Source: Bacteroidales bacterium
GTDB taxonomy: Bacteria; Bacteroidota; Bacteroidia; Bacteroidales; JAEINX01
Assembly: GCA_016342645.1 (NCBI GenBank)
Contig: JAEINX010000030.1
Span: forward strand, 1-38,752
Reading direction: 5' to 3'
DNA length: 38,752 nucleotides
Positions within the stretch are counted from its first letter, which is position 1. The number at the start of each line of letters is the position of its first letter. Position numbers and translations under genes: made by a program. This document shows, one piece after another, positions 8,407 to 16,693 of the stretch. A model generated the notes under the pieces. It ran no database searches and was not told where the DNA came from. It worked only from the letters and a program-made list of their open reading frames with translations.

Positions 8407-10062
8407 CTATTTCGAAAAAACTTCTTCTCCGTTAATAAAAGTTTTTAATATCCCGACATATGGAATTTTATCTTCATCAATTTCCATAATATCTTCTTCA
8501 AGAATAACAAAATCGGCAAATTTTCCTGCTTCGAGACTGCCTTTTTCATTTTCTTCAAAGCATGACTTTGCTGCCCAAATTGTCATTGCTTTTAGAGCTT
8601 CTTCTCTTGATAAAGCATTTTCGATTTGAAATCCGTTTTCAGGATAACCCTTAAGGTCTTTCCTGACAACGGCAGCATAAAAACTGTAAAGCGGATAAAT
8701 ATTTTCAATCGGGAAATCGGTTCCATTTGGAATCCAGCCATTTTGATCTAAAAGTTTTTTATAAGCATAGCCTCCTTTAATTCTTTCCGGGCCAACTCTG
8801 TCCTCTGCCCAATACATATCGGAAGTAGCATGAGTGCTTTGTATGGATGGGATTATTGAATATTTTTTATATAAAACAAAATCGTCTGGATGTACAACCT
8901 GAGAATGCTCAATCCGCCAACGCTTGTCGTTTTTTCCTTTCAAACTTTCGCCATAAACATTTAACATTAATCTAATGGCCGAATCACCAATTGCATGAGT
9001 ATTTACCTGAAAACCTTTCTTATAAGCCTTATTGCAAATATCACGATAAAATTCAATGTCTTCTATTTGAAGGCCGCTATTGCCCGGATCGTCTGAATAA
9101 TCTTCTATAAATAAAGCTCCTCGCGAGCCTAAAGCGCCATCGGCATAAAGTTTAACAGCATTTATATTCAAGCGGTCGGTTTTATATTTTTTCGAATGAA
9201 AATATTTTTCAAAGTTTTCTTTAGTTGGTGAAATCATGGCATTAATCCGCATTTTCAATTCACCGGTTTTTTGCAATGAGTCGATGGTTTCGATAATTTC
9301 TTTTCCTAAACCGGCATCAATAACCGAAGTCAAACCCGCTGCAAAACAATTTTCCTGAGCCTTTGACAATGCAATGGCTTTTTCGTTTTCATTAAGTTCA
9401 GGGATAATTGAATATATTTTATCCATTGCATTGTCAATTAATATTCCTGTTGGATTTCCGTTTTTTAGTTTAATTTCTCCGCCATCAACCTTTGTTTTTG
9501 ACCCAATGTTAGCCATTTTTAAAGCTTCCGAATTTGCAAGCATCGCATGCCCGTCAATTCTTATTAATGCTACCGGATTATCAGGAAATAGTCTATCCAA
9601 TTCGGTATTGTCAGGGAATTCTTTTATTTCCCAATCATTTTGATCCCAGCCTCTTCCAATTATCCATTCCGTTGGATTTTCCCTATGATGTTTCTTTAAA
9701 ATTTCTAATATCTCATCGAAAGAACCGGTTTCTTTCAAATCAGCTCTTCTGAGCAAGCCTTTTCCGTAACTATAAAAATGACAATGAGCATCAATAAATC
9801 CCGGATAAATTATTTTGTTATTTGCATCAAGCAATTCTCTATATTCATATTTATTACTAATTTCTTCATTAGTTCCTGTTTTCAAAATTTTCCCATCTTT
9901 AACTGCAAAACTTTCAGCAATTGAAAAATTACTATCAAGAGTGTAAATTTTTGCATTATAAACAATTAAATCCGCTTTTTTCTTTTTTGTTAAACAAGAT
10001 GACATAATTAAAATTGTTAAAATTAAAATTGAAAATTTCTTTGCTTTTGTATGTTTTTTCAT
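8407..10062 (-). CDS. YtcJ-type metal-dependent amidohydrolase, lipoprotein
   Basis: This 551-residue enzyme belongs to the amidohydrolase 3 (YtcJ) family of the metallo-dependent hydrolase superfamily. A signal peptide with lipobox MSSC (C23) suggests export and lipid anchoring. The first metal motif is GFIDAHCHF (about 82-90). DGALGSRGALF carries the family's conserved central segment, NTHAIGDSA and WRIEHSQ supply further metal-site histidines, and GTDFPIE contains the catalytic aspartate. The C-terminal beta-sandwich strand GSLEAGKFADFVILE is typical. The reaction would be hydrolysis of an amide or related bond, substrate unknown. It is a single gene; its neighbours give no pathway clue. 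Confidence 0.9.
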   Translation of the reverse strand: MKKHTKAKKFSILILTILIMSSCLTKKKKADLIVYNAKIYTLDSNFSIAESFAVKDGKILKTGTNEEISNKYEYRELLDANNKIIYPGFIDAHCHFYSYGKGLLRRADLKETGSFDEILEILKKHHRENPTEWIIGRGWDQNDWEIKEFPDNTELDRLFPDNPVALIRIDGHAMLANSEALKMANIGSKTKVDGGEIKLKNGNPTGILIDNAMDKIYSIIPELNENEKAIALSKAQENCFAAGLTSVIDAGLGKEIIETIDSLQKTGELKMRINAMISPTKENFEKYFHSKKYKTDRLNINAVKLYADGALGSRGALFIEDYSDDPGNSGLQIEDIEFYRDICNKAYKKGFQVNTHAIGDSAIRLMLNVYGESLKGKNDKRWRIEHSQVVHPDDFVLYKKYSIIPSIQSTHATSDMYWAEDRVGPERIKGGYAYKKLLDQNGWIPNGTDFPIENIYPLYSFYAAVVRKDLKGYPENGFQIENALSREEALKAMTIWAAKSCFEENEKGSLEAGKFADFVILEEDIMEIDEDKIPYVGILKTFINGEEVFSK

Positions 10063-10079
10063 GGTTTAAGGTTTTATAA

Positions 10080-10180
10080 ATGGTTTACGGGTATAAAGGA
10101 TATATGGGTATAGGGGAAATAAAGTTTAGGAGAGTACCTCTATTTCCTTTACCTCCCGTATTACTCTTATCTCAATCCTT
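10080..10180. repeat. Polypurine then polypyrimidine imperfect inverted repeat, 3' side of the four-helix-bundle gene
   Basis: A nearly C-free stretch (about 10081-10135, with words such as GGGTATAGGGGAAATAAAG at 10106-10124) is followed by a nearly G-free stretch (10137-10180, CTCTATTTCCTTTACCTCCC). It can fold back on itself. The purine arm also pairs with the distant pyrimidine arm at 10811-10828 on the other side of the gene (about 15 of 18 positions). Confidence 0.6.
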
Positions 10181-10583
10181 CTTTTTGTTTTTTAAAGAAA
10201 TTAATATATCCATTTAGACTAATCTTAGCATTTTCAATCAATACCAGTCCTTCATTATAAAGGGTTTCATTTATATATCCAAAATCATAACAGCTAATTA
10301 AGTGGTCTTTCGACTCATATGATGAACCTTTAGAAATCCTGTAAAACTGAAGTCCTTCTTGAAAAGAATATCTACCATATCCTTCTGCAATATTAGCTGT
10401 TGAGCTGCAGGATGATTTTCTTATTTGAATACAAAGGTTAAATTTTTCTTCATTAGGAAGAATAGGAAGTATCTTTTTATAGAAAAACAATTTGACTTCT
10501 CTGGCATTTTGCCAACAAATCAGAGATGTAAAATCCCGATCTTTATTATATGTCCCCTGTGGCTCCTTAAAAATGTTTTCCAT
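10167..10583 (-). CDS. Four-helix-bundle protein (23S rRNA intervening-sequence protein family)
   Basis: The 138-residue protein matches the four-helix-bundle / S23 family first known from open reading frames inside 23S rRNA intervening sequences. The core pattern is present: LICWQNAREVKLFFYK near the start, IQIRKSSCSSTANIAEGYGR (about 53-72), FYRISKGSSYES and a last amphipathic helix ending NFFKKQ. Length is slightly above the usual 115-130. It is probably a cytoplasmic pentameric RNA- or DNA-binding protein, though function is unestablished for the family. The gene is free-standing, flanked on both sides by related purine/pyrimidine inverted repeats, which recalls the stem-flanked arrangement in rRNA. 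Confidence 0.9.
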   Translation of the reverse strand: MENIFKEPQGTYNKDRDFTSLICWQNAREVKLFFYKKILPILPNEEKFNLCIQIRKSSCSSTANIAEGYGRYSFQEGLQFYRISKGSSYESKDHLISCYDFGYINETLYNEGLVLIENAKISLNGYINFFKKQKEGLR

Positions 10584-10624
10584 TTTAGTTCTTTATTTTA
10601 AAATGAATGAATCCTTTAAACTAT

Positions 10625-10838
10625 AATACTTATCTAGGGTATATGAGAATAAGAAAATAAGGGTACAAAAGGTATAAGGGAAATAAGGGTATAATGGTAT
10701 AATGGGATAAATGGCGTTTACATTATTTGTCTTATTTTCTTTATTTCCTCTATTTCCTCTATTTCCTCTATTTCCTCTATTTCCTCTATTTTTTTTATTT
10801 CCCCTATTCCCTTATTTCCTCTATTCCCTTATTCCTCT
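10625..10838. repeat. Inverted repeat with 9-bp tandem array, 5' side of the four-helix-bundle gene
   Basis: A nearly C-free arm (about 10635-10715, containing AAGGGAAATAAGGGTATAA-like words) is followed by a nearly G-free arm (10725-10838). The second arm includes five exact tandem copies of the 9-mer TATTTCCTC at 10742-10786, then degenerate CTATTCCCTTATTTCC units. The arms are complementary in many places and could form a long imperfect hairpin between the GroES-like and four-helix-bundle genes. The whole 255-nt gap holds no other gene. Confidence 0.75.
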
Positions 10839-11222
10839 CTATTCAAAAAGCATTTCATCTCTTTCGAGAAGTAAAATTGAATGCTGAGGTACAATGAAAT
10901 ATTTTTCGTTATCATAAACAATTTCAATTGCACCCTTTTGTAAGAAAATTGCCAAATCTCCAACTTTTGCCTGCAAAGGAACATATTTTACCTTGTCATC
11001 GATATTTTTCCATGATTCTTCCGCTTCTTCGCTTGGAAATGGAATTGGATATCCGGGCCCGCATTTAATAATATATCCTGTTTGAATTTCTTCTTTTTCT
11101 TTATAACCAGGAGGTAAAAATAATCCGCCTTTTGATTTATTTGATAATTTTTTTGGTTTAATTAAAACTATATCACCGACAACAATTAATTTCTCAAGTA
11201 ATTTTGGTTTTTTATTAATCAT
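10839..11222 (-). CDS. GroES-like (Cpn10-fold) protein
   Basis: The 127-residue protein looks like a divergent co-chaperonin of the Cpn10 superfamily. GDIVLIKPKKLSNKSKGGLF (about 16-35) followed by LPPGYKEKEEIQTGYIIKCG matches the GroES N-terminal strand plus mobile-loop region. KVGDLAIFLQKGAIEIVYDN and the final strand FIVPQHSILL correspond to the C-terminal barrel. It is longer than GroES (about 97 residues) because of an insert around residues 60-80 (PIPFPSEEAEESWKNIDDKV). No groEL is adjacent, so it is unlikely to be the housekeeping GroES. Such lone GroES-like genes are common in Bacteroidota; the role is unknown. A -7 box lies about 64 nt upstream. Confidence 0.75.
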   Translation of the reverse strand: MINKKPKLLEKLIVVGDIVLIKPKKLSNKSKGGLFLPPGYKEKEEIQTGYIIKCGPGYPIPFPSEEAEESWKNIDDKVKYVPLQAKVGDLAIFLQKGAIEIVYDNEKYFIVPQHSILLLERDEMLFE

Positions 11223-11285
11223 AAATAGTATTTTAGGAAAAAAATTTATGAAATATTAATATTAATTTAAAATAATTCAATCAGT

Positions 11286-11293
11286 CAAAAGTA
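11286..11293 (-). promoter_or_regulatory. -7 box for the GroES-like gene
   Basis: TACTTTTG on the minus strand fits TAnnTTTG and lies in the divergent intergenic region, giving a leader of roughly 55 nt. No convincing -33 element is seen. Confidence 0.35.
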
Positions 11294-11339
11294 TAAAAAG
11301 AATCAATAGCTGAGAATAAAATTATTCGAAAAATATCGG

Positions 11340-11347
11340 TATTTTTG
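11340..11347 (+). promoter_or_regulatory. -7 box for the small membrane protein gene and mutL
   Basis: TATTTTTG on the plus strand fits TAnnTTTG and lies 33 nt before the ATG at 11380. With the minus-strand box at 11286 it makes a compact divergent promoter pair. The -33 element is not recognisable. Confidence 0.4.
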
Positions 11348-11379
11348 CATTAGGAATTATATTTTTAACTCTATTAATT

Positions 11380-11649
11380 ATGAAGTTAGTTTTCTTTAAA
11401 ACCCCAAAACCAAAACAATTCAACTATAAACCTATTTATTACGATGCTGAAAAGGAAGAACTGGAAGAGCGAAAACGTCAACTTGGAATTGGTACCGGTA
11501 ACGGAAAAAATCCTGATCTAAAAAGTATGCTTGCCAGAAATTGGCGTAGGAGAGATAGAGATCCGTCAAGGAAGAAATCATCAAAAATCAGCCTGTTTAT
11601 TTTCTTGATTATTATCATATTTCTTCTTTATGTTTTTTTCTTTATTTAG
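11380..11649 (+). CDS. Small basic protein with C-terminal membrane anchor
   Basis: The 89-residue protein is hydrophilic and strongly charged for its first 68 residues (EEELEERKRQ at 24-35; RRRDRDPSRKKSSK at about 56-69) and ends in one membrane segment (about 70-88). This gives a tail-anchored topology with the basic part in the cytoplasm. It starts the cluster and stops 7 nt before mutL, so the two are very likely co-transcribed. Short proteins of this shape precede mutL in other Bacteroidota, which supports it as a real gene. No function is known and none is proposed. Confidence 0.75.
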   Translation: MKLVFFKTPKPKQFNYKPIYYDAEKEELEERKRQLGIGTGNGKNPDLKSMLARNWRRRDRDPSRKKSSKISLFIFLIIIIFLLYVFFFI

Positions 11650-11656
11650 ATAAAAA

Positions 11657-13507
11657 ATGCCGGATATTATAAAACTATTACCCGATTCGGTTGCAAATCA
11701 AATTGCTGCCGGAGAGGTTATTCAAAGGCCTGCTTCAGCACTTAAAGAATTGCTCGAAAACTCAATTGATTCCGGTGCCGATAATATAAAAATTATTATT
11801 AAGGACGCCGGAAAAACTCTGATTCAAGTTATTGATAACGGTTGTGGTATGTCGGAAACGGATGCACGCTTATCGTTCGAGAGACATGCAACCTCGAAAA
11901 TCCAAACGGCAAAAGATCTGTTTTCAATTCGTACCCTTGGTTTTCGTGGTGAAGCTCTTGCTTCGATTGCAGCAATAGCTCAAGTTGAGATGAAAACAAA
12001 ACGTATTGAAGATGAATTAGGAACAAAAATTATTGTTGAAGGCTCAAAAACAGTTGATCAGGAGAATTGTAGTTGTTCTTCAGGCACTTCAATATCAATA
12101 AAGAATTTATTTTTTAATGTTCCGGCACGGCGAAATTTTCTTAAATCAACAACAGCAGAAACCCGACACATTATTGAAGAGTTTTTTAGAGTTGCATTAA
12201 TAAATTGCGATATTTCTTTTTCTTTGTTTAATAATTCGAGAGAAGTGTTCAGAGTTCCAAATTCGACACAAAAACTGAGAATTGTTGGTTTGTATGGAAA
12301 AAATTACAACGAAAGATTAATACCCGTTGATCAAAAAACAAATTTTGTTTCAATTTCAGGTTTTATTGGAAAACCGGAATTTTCGAAGAAGACAAGGGGG
12401 GAACAATATTTTTTCGTAAATAAAAGGTTTATAAAACACTCATACTTACATCATGCTGTGGTTAATGCTTTGATGGAATTGCTTCCACACGATTCATTTC
12501 CATCATATTTTTTAAATATTGAAGTCCCAACCGACTCAATAGACATAAATATTCATCCAACAAAAACTGAAATATCTTTTCAGGATAATCAACAAATCTA
12601 TGCGGTGATCCGGTCAGCGATCCGTCAATCTCTTGGAAAGTTTAGCATTAGCCCTACTATTGATTTTGAAGTTGAAAAAAGCTTTGATATTCCTCCTTTG
12701 AAAGAAGGAGAAATCCCTAAGTTTCCTGAGCCCAAAATCAATCCTGATTATAATCCGTTCCAAACGAAAAATCAGGATTTGCCATCTGAAATTTCCATAC
12801 GTCAGGAGTCGAACCGACAAAATTGGGAAGAATTATACAAACAGAATCTTAGTGATTCTTATAAGGAAAACGGTGATAATCCTAATCAAAATGTGGAACA
12901 TACGTTAATTAATCCTGATTGGGGTAGCGAAGAAACCGAAATAGAAAAATACACTCCTTTTCAATTACAAAACAAATATATTCTTTCAAAAGTTAAATCG
13001 GGGATTTTAGTTATCGAACAGCAAAGAGCACACGAAAAAATTCTTTTTGAAAGATATTTAAATATGCTTGAATCTCAAAACGGGGCTTCTCAACAACAGT
13101 TATTTCCAGAGCAAATTGATTTTTCGCCGGCTGATTCCGAAATAATAGATGAAATTAAAAATGACTTGTATTTTTTAGGGTTTGATTTATCGAAATTTGG
13201 ACAAAATACTTACGTTGTTAATGGAATTCCGGCTGATGCATGCGGAAAAAATATAAACGATTTGCTCGAAAAAATTATCGAAAGCTATAAAAGCGGCATG
13301 ATTGATATTAGTTTAAATAAAAAAATTAATTTAGCACGCTCAATGGCTGTAAATATGGCAGTGAAAGCAGGAAAGAAATTAGAAACAGAAGAAATGTTAA
13401 GAATGATTGATGAATTATTTGCCTGCAAACTTCCTAACATTTCTCTCCAAGGTAGGCCCACTCTGAAAATATTTTCAATTGAAGAGATTGAAAAAGGCTT
13501 TAATTAA
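11657..13507 (+). CDS. mutL: DNA mismatch repair protein MutL
   Basis: This 616-residue protein has the GHKL ATPase N-terminus: IAAGEVIQRPASALKELLEN (about 16-35), DNGCGM, the ATP-lid segment TRHATSKI-like RHATSKIQTAKD, and GFRGEALASIAA. The transducer domain ends near residue 330, a Pro/Asn-rich linker follows (about 340-430), and the dimerisation domain occupies 430-610. In latent-endonuclease MutL proteins the C-terminal site is DQHA(x)2E(x)4E; here it reads EQQRAHEKILFE (about 453-464), with Asp changed to Glu and His to Gln, and the terminal Cys-x-His-Gly-Arg-Pro is SLQGRP. Mismatch repair function is secure; nicking activity is doubtful. It follows the small membrane protein gene by 7 nt. 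Confidence 0.97.
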   Translation: MPDIIKLLPDSVANQIAAGEVIQRPASALKELLENSIDSGADNIKIIIKDAGKTLIQVIDNGCGMSETDARLSFERHATSKIQTAKDLFSIRTLGFRGEALASIAAIAQVEMKTKRIEDELGTKIIVEGSKTVDQENCSCSSGTSISIKNLFFNVPARRNFLKSTTAETRHIIEEFFRVALINCDISFSLFNNSREVFRVPNSTQKLRIVGLYGKNYNERLIPVDQKTNFVSISGFIGKPEFSKKTRGEQYFFVNKRFIKHSYLHHAVVNALMELLPHDSFPSYFLNIEVPTDSIDINIHPTKTEISFQDNQQIYAVIRSAIRQSLGKFSISPTIDFEVEKSFDIPPLKEGEIPKFPEPKINPDYNPFQTKNQDLPSEISIRQESNRQNWEELYKQNLSDSYKENGDNPNQNVEHTLINPDWGSEETEIEKYTPFQLQNKYILSKVKSGILVIEQQRAHEKILFERYLNMLESQNGASQQQLFPEQIDFSPADSEIIDEIKNDLYFLGFDLSKFGQNTYVVNGIPADACGKNINDLLEKIIESYKSGMIDISLNKKINLARSMAVNMAVKAGKKLETEEMLRMIDELFACKLPNISLQGRPTLKIFSIEEIEKGFN

Positions 13508-13542
13508 TAAATGTATTAGTAAATAAAACAGTAGAAAAAAAT

Positions 13543-14379
13543 ATGAATTATCAACAATATCGACCAAGCGGATTCAGGGTACTTCCACCTGTTGTTAAAA
13601 ATTTGCTTATCATTAATGCTTTGTTTTTTCTTGCCACAATAGCATTTCAAAAAGTGTATAATATTGATTTGACTGATTATCTTGGCTTGCATTATTTTGG
13701 AGCAGAAAAGTTTAGTCCATATCAGTTTATCACATATATGTTTATGCATGCAAGCTTTTCACATATTTTATTTAATATGTTTGCTTTATGGATGTTTGGA
13801 AATGTACTTGAAAATTATTGGGGGCCTAAACGTTTTCTTATTTATTTCATAGTTACCGGTATTGGGGCGGCTTTGGTTCATTACATTGTTTTCTATTTTG
13901 AAATTTCACCCGTTTTATCAGCTATTAACGATTTTTTAAATGATCCGTCTAATGAAAAGATTCATGCTTTTATTAATTCATCAAATATGAAAATTGGTTC
14001 CTACGAAATCCAAAATCACTTTAATGAGTTTGTAAGAGATTATAATATTGCAATTAATCAAAATCCTGAAAGAGCAATACAAATAGCTGTAAATTTTATG
14101 TTACAATATAGAATCGACTTCTTAAATGCACCTGTCGTAATCGGTGCCTCGGGTGCGGTTTTTGGCATTTTGCTTGCTTTTGGAATGATGTTCCCAAATG
14201 CAATGCTTTACATATTTTTTGCAATTCCGATGAAAGCGAAATATTTTGTAATTATTTACGGAGCAATCGAACTTTTTTCAGGATTTTATGATACAACAAG
14301 TAATGTTGCTCATTTTGCACATCTCGGAGGCATGATTTTTGGGTATTTTCTAATAATTTATTGGAAGAAGCATAAGTAA
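13543..14379 (+). CDS. Rhomboid family intramembrane serine protease (first of two)
   Basis: This 278-residue polytopic membrane protease has the rhomboid catalytic dyad: S203 in GASGAVFG and H260 in HFAHLGG, plus the upstream MHASFSHILFNMFALW loop (about 67-82), the usual Hx2-3-HxxxNM motif. A long hydrophilic insert of about 70 residues (roughly 125-195) separates the early membrane segments from the catalytic serine helix; it is absent from typical GlpG-like proteins. The gene follows mutL by 35 nt and is followed by a paralogue. Substrates are unknown. Confidence 0.92.
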   Translation: MNYQQYRPSGFRVLPPVVKNLLIINALFFLATIAFQKVYNIDLTDYLGLHYFGAEKFSPYQFITYMFMHASFSHILFNMFALWMFGNVLENYWGPKRFLIYFIVTGIGAALVHYIVFYFEISPVLSAINDFLNDPSNEKIHAFINSSNMKIGSYEIQNHFNEFVRDYNIAINQNPERAIQIAVNFMLQYRIDFLNAPVVIGASGAVFGILLAFGMMFPNAMLYIFFAIPMKAKYFVIIYGAIELFSGFYDTTSNVAHFAHLGGMIFGYFLIIYWKKHK

Positions 14380-14382
14380 AAT

Positions 14383-14405
14383 CTACAATCAAATTTTGTA
14401 GTTTT
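14383..14405 (+). terminator. Weak hairpin with T-tract between the rhomboid genes
   Basis: CTACAA (14383-14388) pairs with TTGTAG (14396-14401) and is followed by four Ts. The stem is only six base pairs and AT-rich, so it may attenuate rather than stop transcription into the second rhomboid gene. Confidence 0.3.
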
Positions 14406-14423
14406 ACAATAATTATTGAAAAA

Positions 14424-15335
14424 ATGTATCAAAGAACAAATCCATTAGAAGAAATAAAAGTTTTCTTTAAACAGAAATCAACTCTATCACAGTTGGTTCT
14501 TATAAACATCATAGTATGGGTAGCAATTAGGATTTTGGATGCTATCTTTTTTCTTTTTGCAAGTCCTGATATTTCTGTATTAATTCAGTGGCTTGCCGTT
14601 CCGGCAGATATAGGGATTTTTATAACCCGTCCCTGGACGATTCTAAGCTATATGTTTTTGCAGTATGATTTTTTTCATATTTTATTCAATATGTTGTGGC
14701 TGTTTTGGTTTGGGAAAATATTTACAGAGTATTTAAGCAGTAAACAACTACTATCCACTTATATTCTTGGTGGTTTTTCGGGTGCATTTCTTTATATATT
14801 TGCTTTTAATATTTTCCCCGCTTTTCAGGAAGTCCTTCCACATTCAGTGGCTCTCGGTGCTTCGGCATCGGTTATGGCTATTGTTGTTGCAATAGCTTTT
14901 TATGTTCCTGATTATACCATTAGTCTAATGTTTCTTGGACGAATAAAAATAATTTACATTGCAATAGCATATTTTATTATTGATTTTATTATGATAAATT
15001 CGGGAAATGCCGGAGGACATATTGCCCATATCGGAGGAGCTTTGTGGGGGTATATGTTTATTCGTTTATTAAAAAAAGGAAATGATATGAGTAAAATATT
15101 TGATAAAGTTAATTTGAAAGGCTTTTTTAATTTCTTTTTAAAAGAAAAGAAACCCAAATTTCAAAATGTTTATACAAATAATAGTAGGCCGATGACTGAC
15201 GAGGACTATAACTTTGAAAAATCTAAAAAACAGGAGGAAATTGATAAAATTCTCGAAAAAATATCAAAATCAGGTTATCAAAGTTTAACGAAAAAGGAAA
15301 AAGAATTTTTATTTAAAGTAAGTAACAAAAAGTAA
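14424..15335 (+). CDS. Rhomboid family intramembrane serine protease (second of two)
   Basis: This 303-residue membrane protein has S147 in LGASASVMA and H202 in HIAHIGGALWG as the likely catalytic dyad, with YDFFHILFNMLWLFWFG (about 76-92) as the conserved early loop and helix. The serine motif is GASA rather than the commoner GASG, still compatible with activity. After the last membrane segment comes a roughly 90-residue basic cytoplasmic tail rich in Lys and Glu (about 215-303). It is a paralogue of the preceding gene, and the pair next to mutL appears to be a conserved Bacteroidota arrangement (recalled knowledge). Confidence 0.9.
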   Translation: MYQRTNPLEEIKVFFKQKSTLSQLVLINIIVWVAIRILDAIFFLFASPDISVLIQWLAVPADIGIFITRPWTILSYMFLQYDFFHILFNMLWLFWFGKIFTEYLSSKQLLSTYILGGFSGAFLYIFAFNIFPAFQEVLPHSVALGASASVMAIVVAIAFYVPDYTISLMFLGRIKIIYIAIAYFIIDFIMINSGNAGGHIAHIGGALWGYMFIRLLKKGNDMSKIFDKVNLKGFFNFFLKEKKPKFQNVYTNNSRPMTDEDYNFEKSKKQEEIDKILEKISKSGYQSLTKKEKEFLFKVSNKK

Positions 15336-15437
15336 ATATAAAATATGAATAGAGTATGATGAAATATAATGGATTTTTGAATGCTTGACAAAAAATTGAA
15401 AACACTCTAAAAAATGATAATTTAATAATCTGATAAA

Positions 15438-16559
15438 GTGAGTAAAAAAGAAAGAAAAAAAAGCCTCTCCATATTTGAATTCATCCTCTTGTTGTTAAAT
15501 TTTTTAGCTGTATTAGCTTTAATTTTTTCACTTCTCTCACCCTATGTTAGTCCTGATATTTTCTTTTTATTTGCCTTTTTTGGACTTGTTTTTCCTTACT
15601 TAGTGTTGGTTAACGGGATTTTTGTGGTAATCTGGATTTTTAAAAAACGAAAATACTTTCTTTTGTCTTTAATAGTATTATTGATCGGTTGGAATACTTA
15701 TGAGAAATATTTTCAATTTGGAGGAAAGGAAAATGAAATTACGGGAGATAAAATTAAAATTACTTCATACAATGTAAGGGTTTTCAATTTTTGTGATAGT
15801 TATGAAGAACAGCAATTATTAAAGAACTTTTATAAGTTTATTAACAAAGTCTCTCCCGACATTCTTTGTCTGCAAGAGTTTTATTCAGATAAGAACATTA
15901 CTGTTCCACCTGAACTAAATATTTCACAATCAATGAATGCTGACTTCTCTGCGTTCTCGAAATACTACCTTTTCCAAACTCAAAGAAATTATTCAATCGC
16001 TACATTCTCAAAATATCCGGTTTTGAATGAAGGCACCTTACGATTTAACGATAAAACAAAAGCGTTTTGTTTGTTTACAGATATTTTAATTGATAATGAC
16101 ACAATTCGAATTTACAATGTTCATCTTGAATCAATCCAGCTTTCCGAAGATGATTATTCATTTGTTTCTGAGATTGCTTCTACAACTGACAAGAAAAATT
16201 TAAAAGAAAAATCGGCGAAGATTTTTTATAAATTAAAATATGCGTTCAAAAGTAGGGCAAGACAAGCAGATGTTATATATGAACATATCCAAAAATGTCC
16301 TTATCCGCTTGTTGTTTGCGGTGATTTCAATGATACACCAAGTTCATATTCATATAATGTTATAACCGAAAATTTAAAAGATTCATTTATTGAAGGTGGA
16401 AAAGGATATGGAAAAACTTATGATGGAAATCTGCCGGCTTTCTTACGCATTGATTATGTTTTGCATGACGATAATTTTATTTCTTGCGATTTTGAGACAT
16501 CATGGATAGAACTGTCAGATCATTATCCTGTTACAACAGATTTGATACTTAATAAATAA
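15438..16559 (+). CDS. Membrane-anchored endonuclease/exonuclease/phosphatase (EEP) family hydrolase
   Basis: The 373-residue protein starts at GTG and opens with three hydrophobic segments (about 12-95), which anchor it in the inner membrane. The EEP domain occupies about 108-373: KITSYNVRVF, DILCLQEFYSD (metal-binding Glu), IRIYNVHLESIQL, VVCGDFNDTPSSYS (catalytic Asp and Asn), RIDYVLHDD and the closing LSDHYPVTTDL (catalytic Asp-His). The fold cleaves phosphodiester or phosphomonoester bonds; similar membrane-anchored members are not well characterised, and substrate cannot be inferred. It lies 102 nt after the second rhomboid gene on the same strand. Confidence 0.9.
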   Translation: MSKKERKKSLSIFEFILLLLNFLAVLALIFSLLSPYVSPDIFFLFAFFGLVFPYLVLVNGIFVVIWIFKKRKYFLLSLIVLLIGWNTYEKYFQFGGKENEITGDKIKITSYNVRVFNFCDSYEEQQLLKNFYKFINKVSPDILCLQEFYSDKNITVPPELNISQSMNADFSAFSKYYLFQTQRNYSIATFSKYPVLNEGTLRFNDKTKAFCLFTDILIDNDTIRIYNVHLESIQLSEDDYSFVSEIASTTDKKNLKEKSAKIFYKLKYAFKSRARQADVIYEHIQKCPYPLVVCGDFNDTPSSYSYNVITENLKDSFIEGGKGYGKTYDGNLPAFLRIDYVLHDDNFISCDFETSWIELSDHYPVTTDLILNK

Positions 16560-16622
16560 TTATTTTTTGGAGTAATTAATACCCTAACCGATAACTGATT
16601 TATTCGTGCCGAAAACTTTATA

Positions 16623-16655
16623 TTCGTCAAAAAAAAATAGTTTTATTTATATTTG
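16623..16655 (+). promoter_or_regulatory. Predicted promoter of the papain-like T9SS protein gene
   Basis: TATATTTG (16648-16655) matches the Bacteroidota -7 box exactly; TTCG at 16623-16626 is a one-mismatch -33 element at 21-nt spacing. The implied start point lies downstream of the ATG at 16655, which supports the later ATG at 16694 as the real start codon. Confidence 0.45.
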
Positions 16656-16693
16656 TGATACATCTTTATGGATTGTCGATTAAAAAAATAAAA

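Noticed and set aside
10742..10838. CRISPR array
   Set aside because: Units are 9 nt and directly adjacent with no spacers; it is a simple tandem repeat. No cas gene is present.
10839..11222. Housekeeping groES
   Set aside because: No groEL is adjacent, the protein is about 30 residues too long and the mobile loop is altered; kept as GroES-like only.
16655..16693. Upstream ATG as start of the papain-like protein
   Set aside because: It would place 13 hydrophilic residues before a normal signal peptide and lies before the predicted transcription start at the -7 box 16648-16655.
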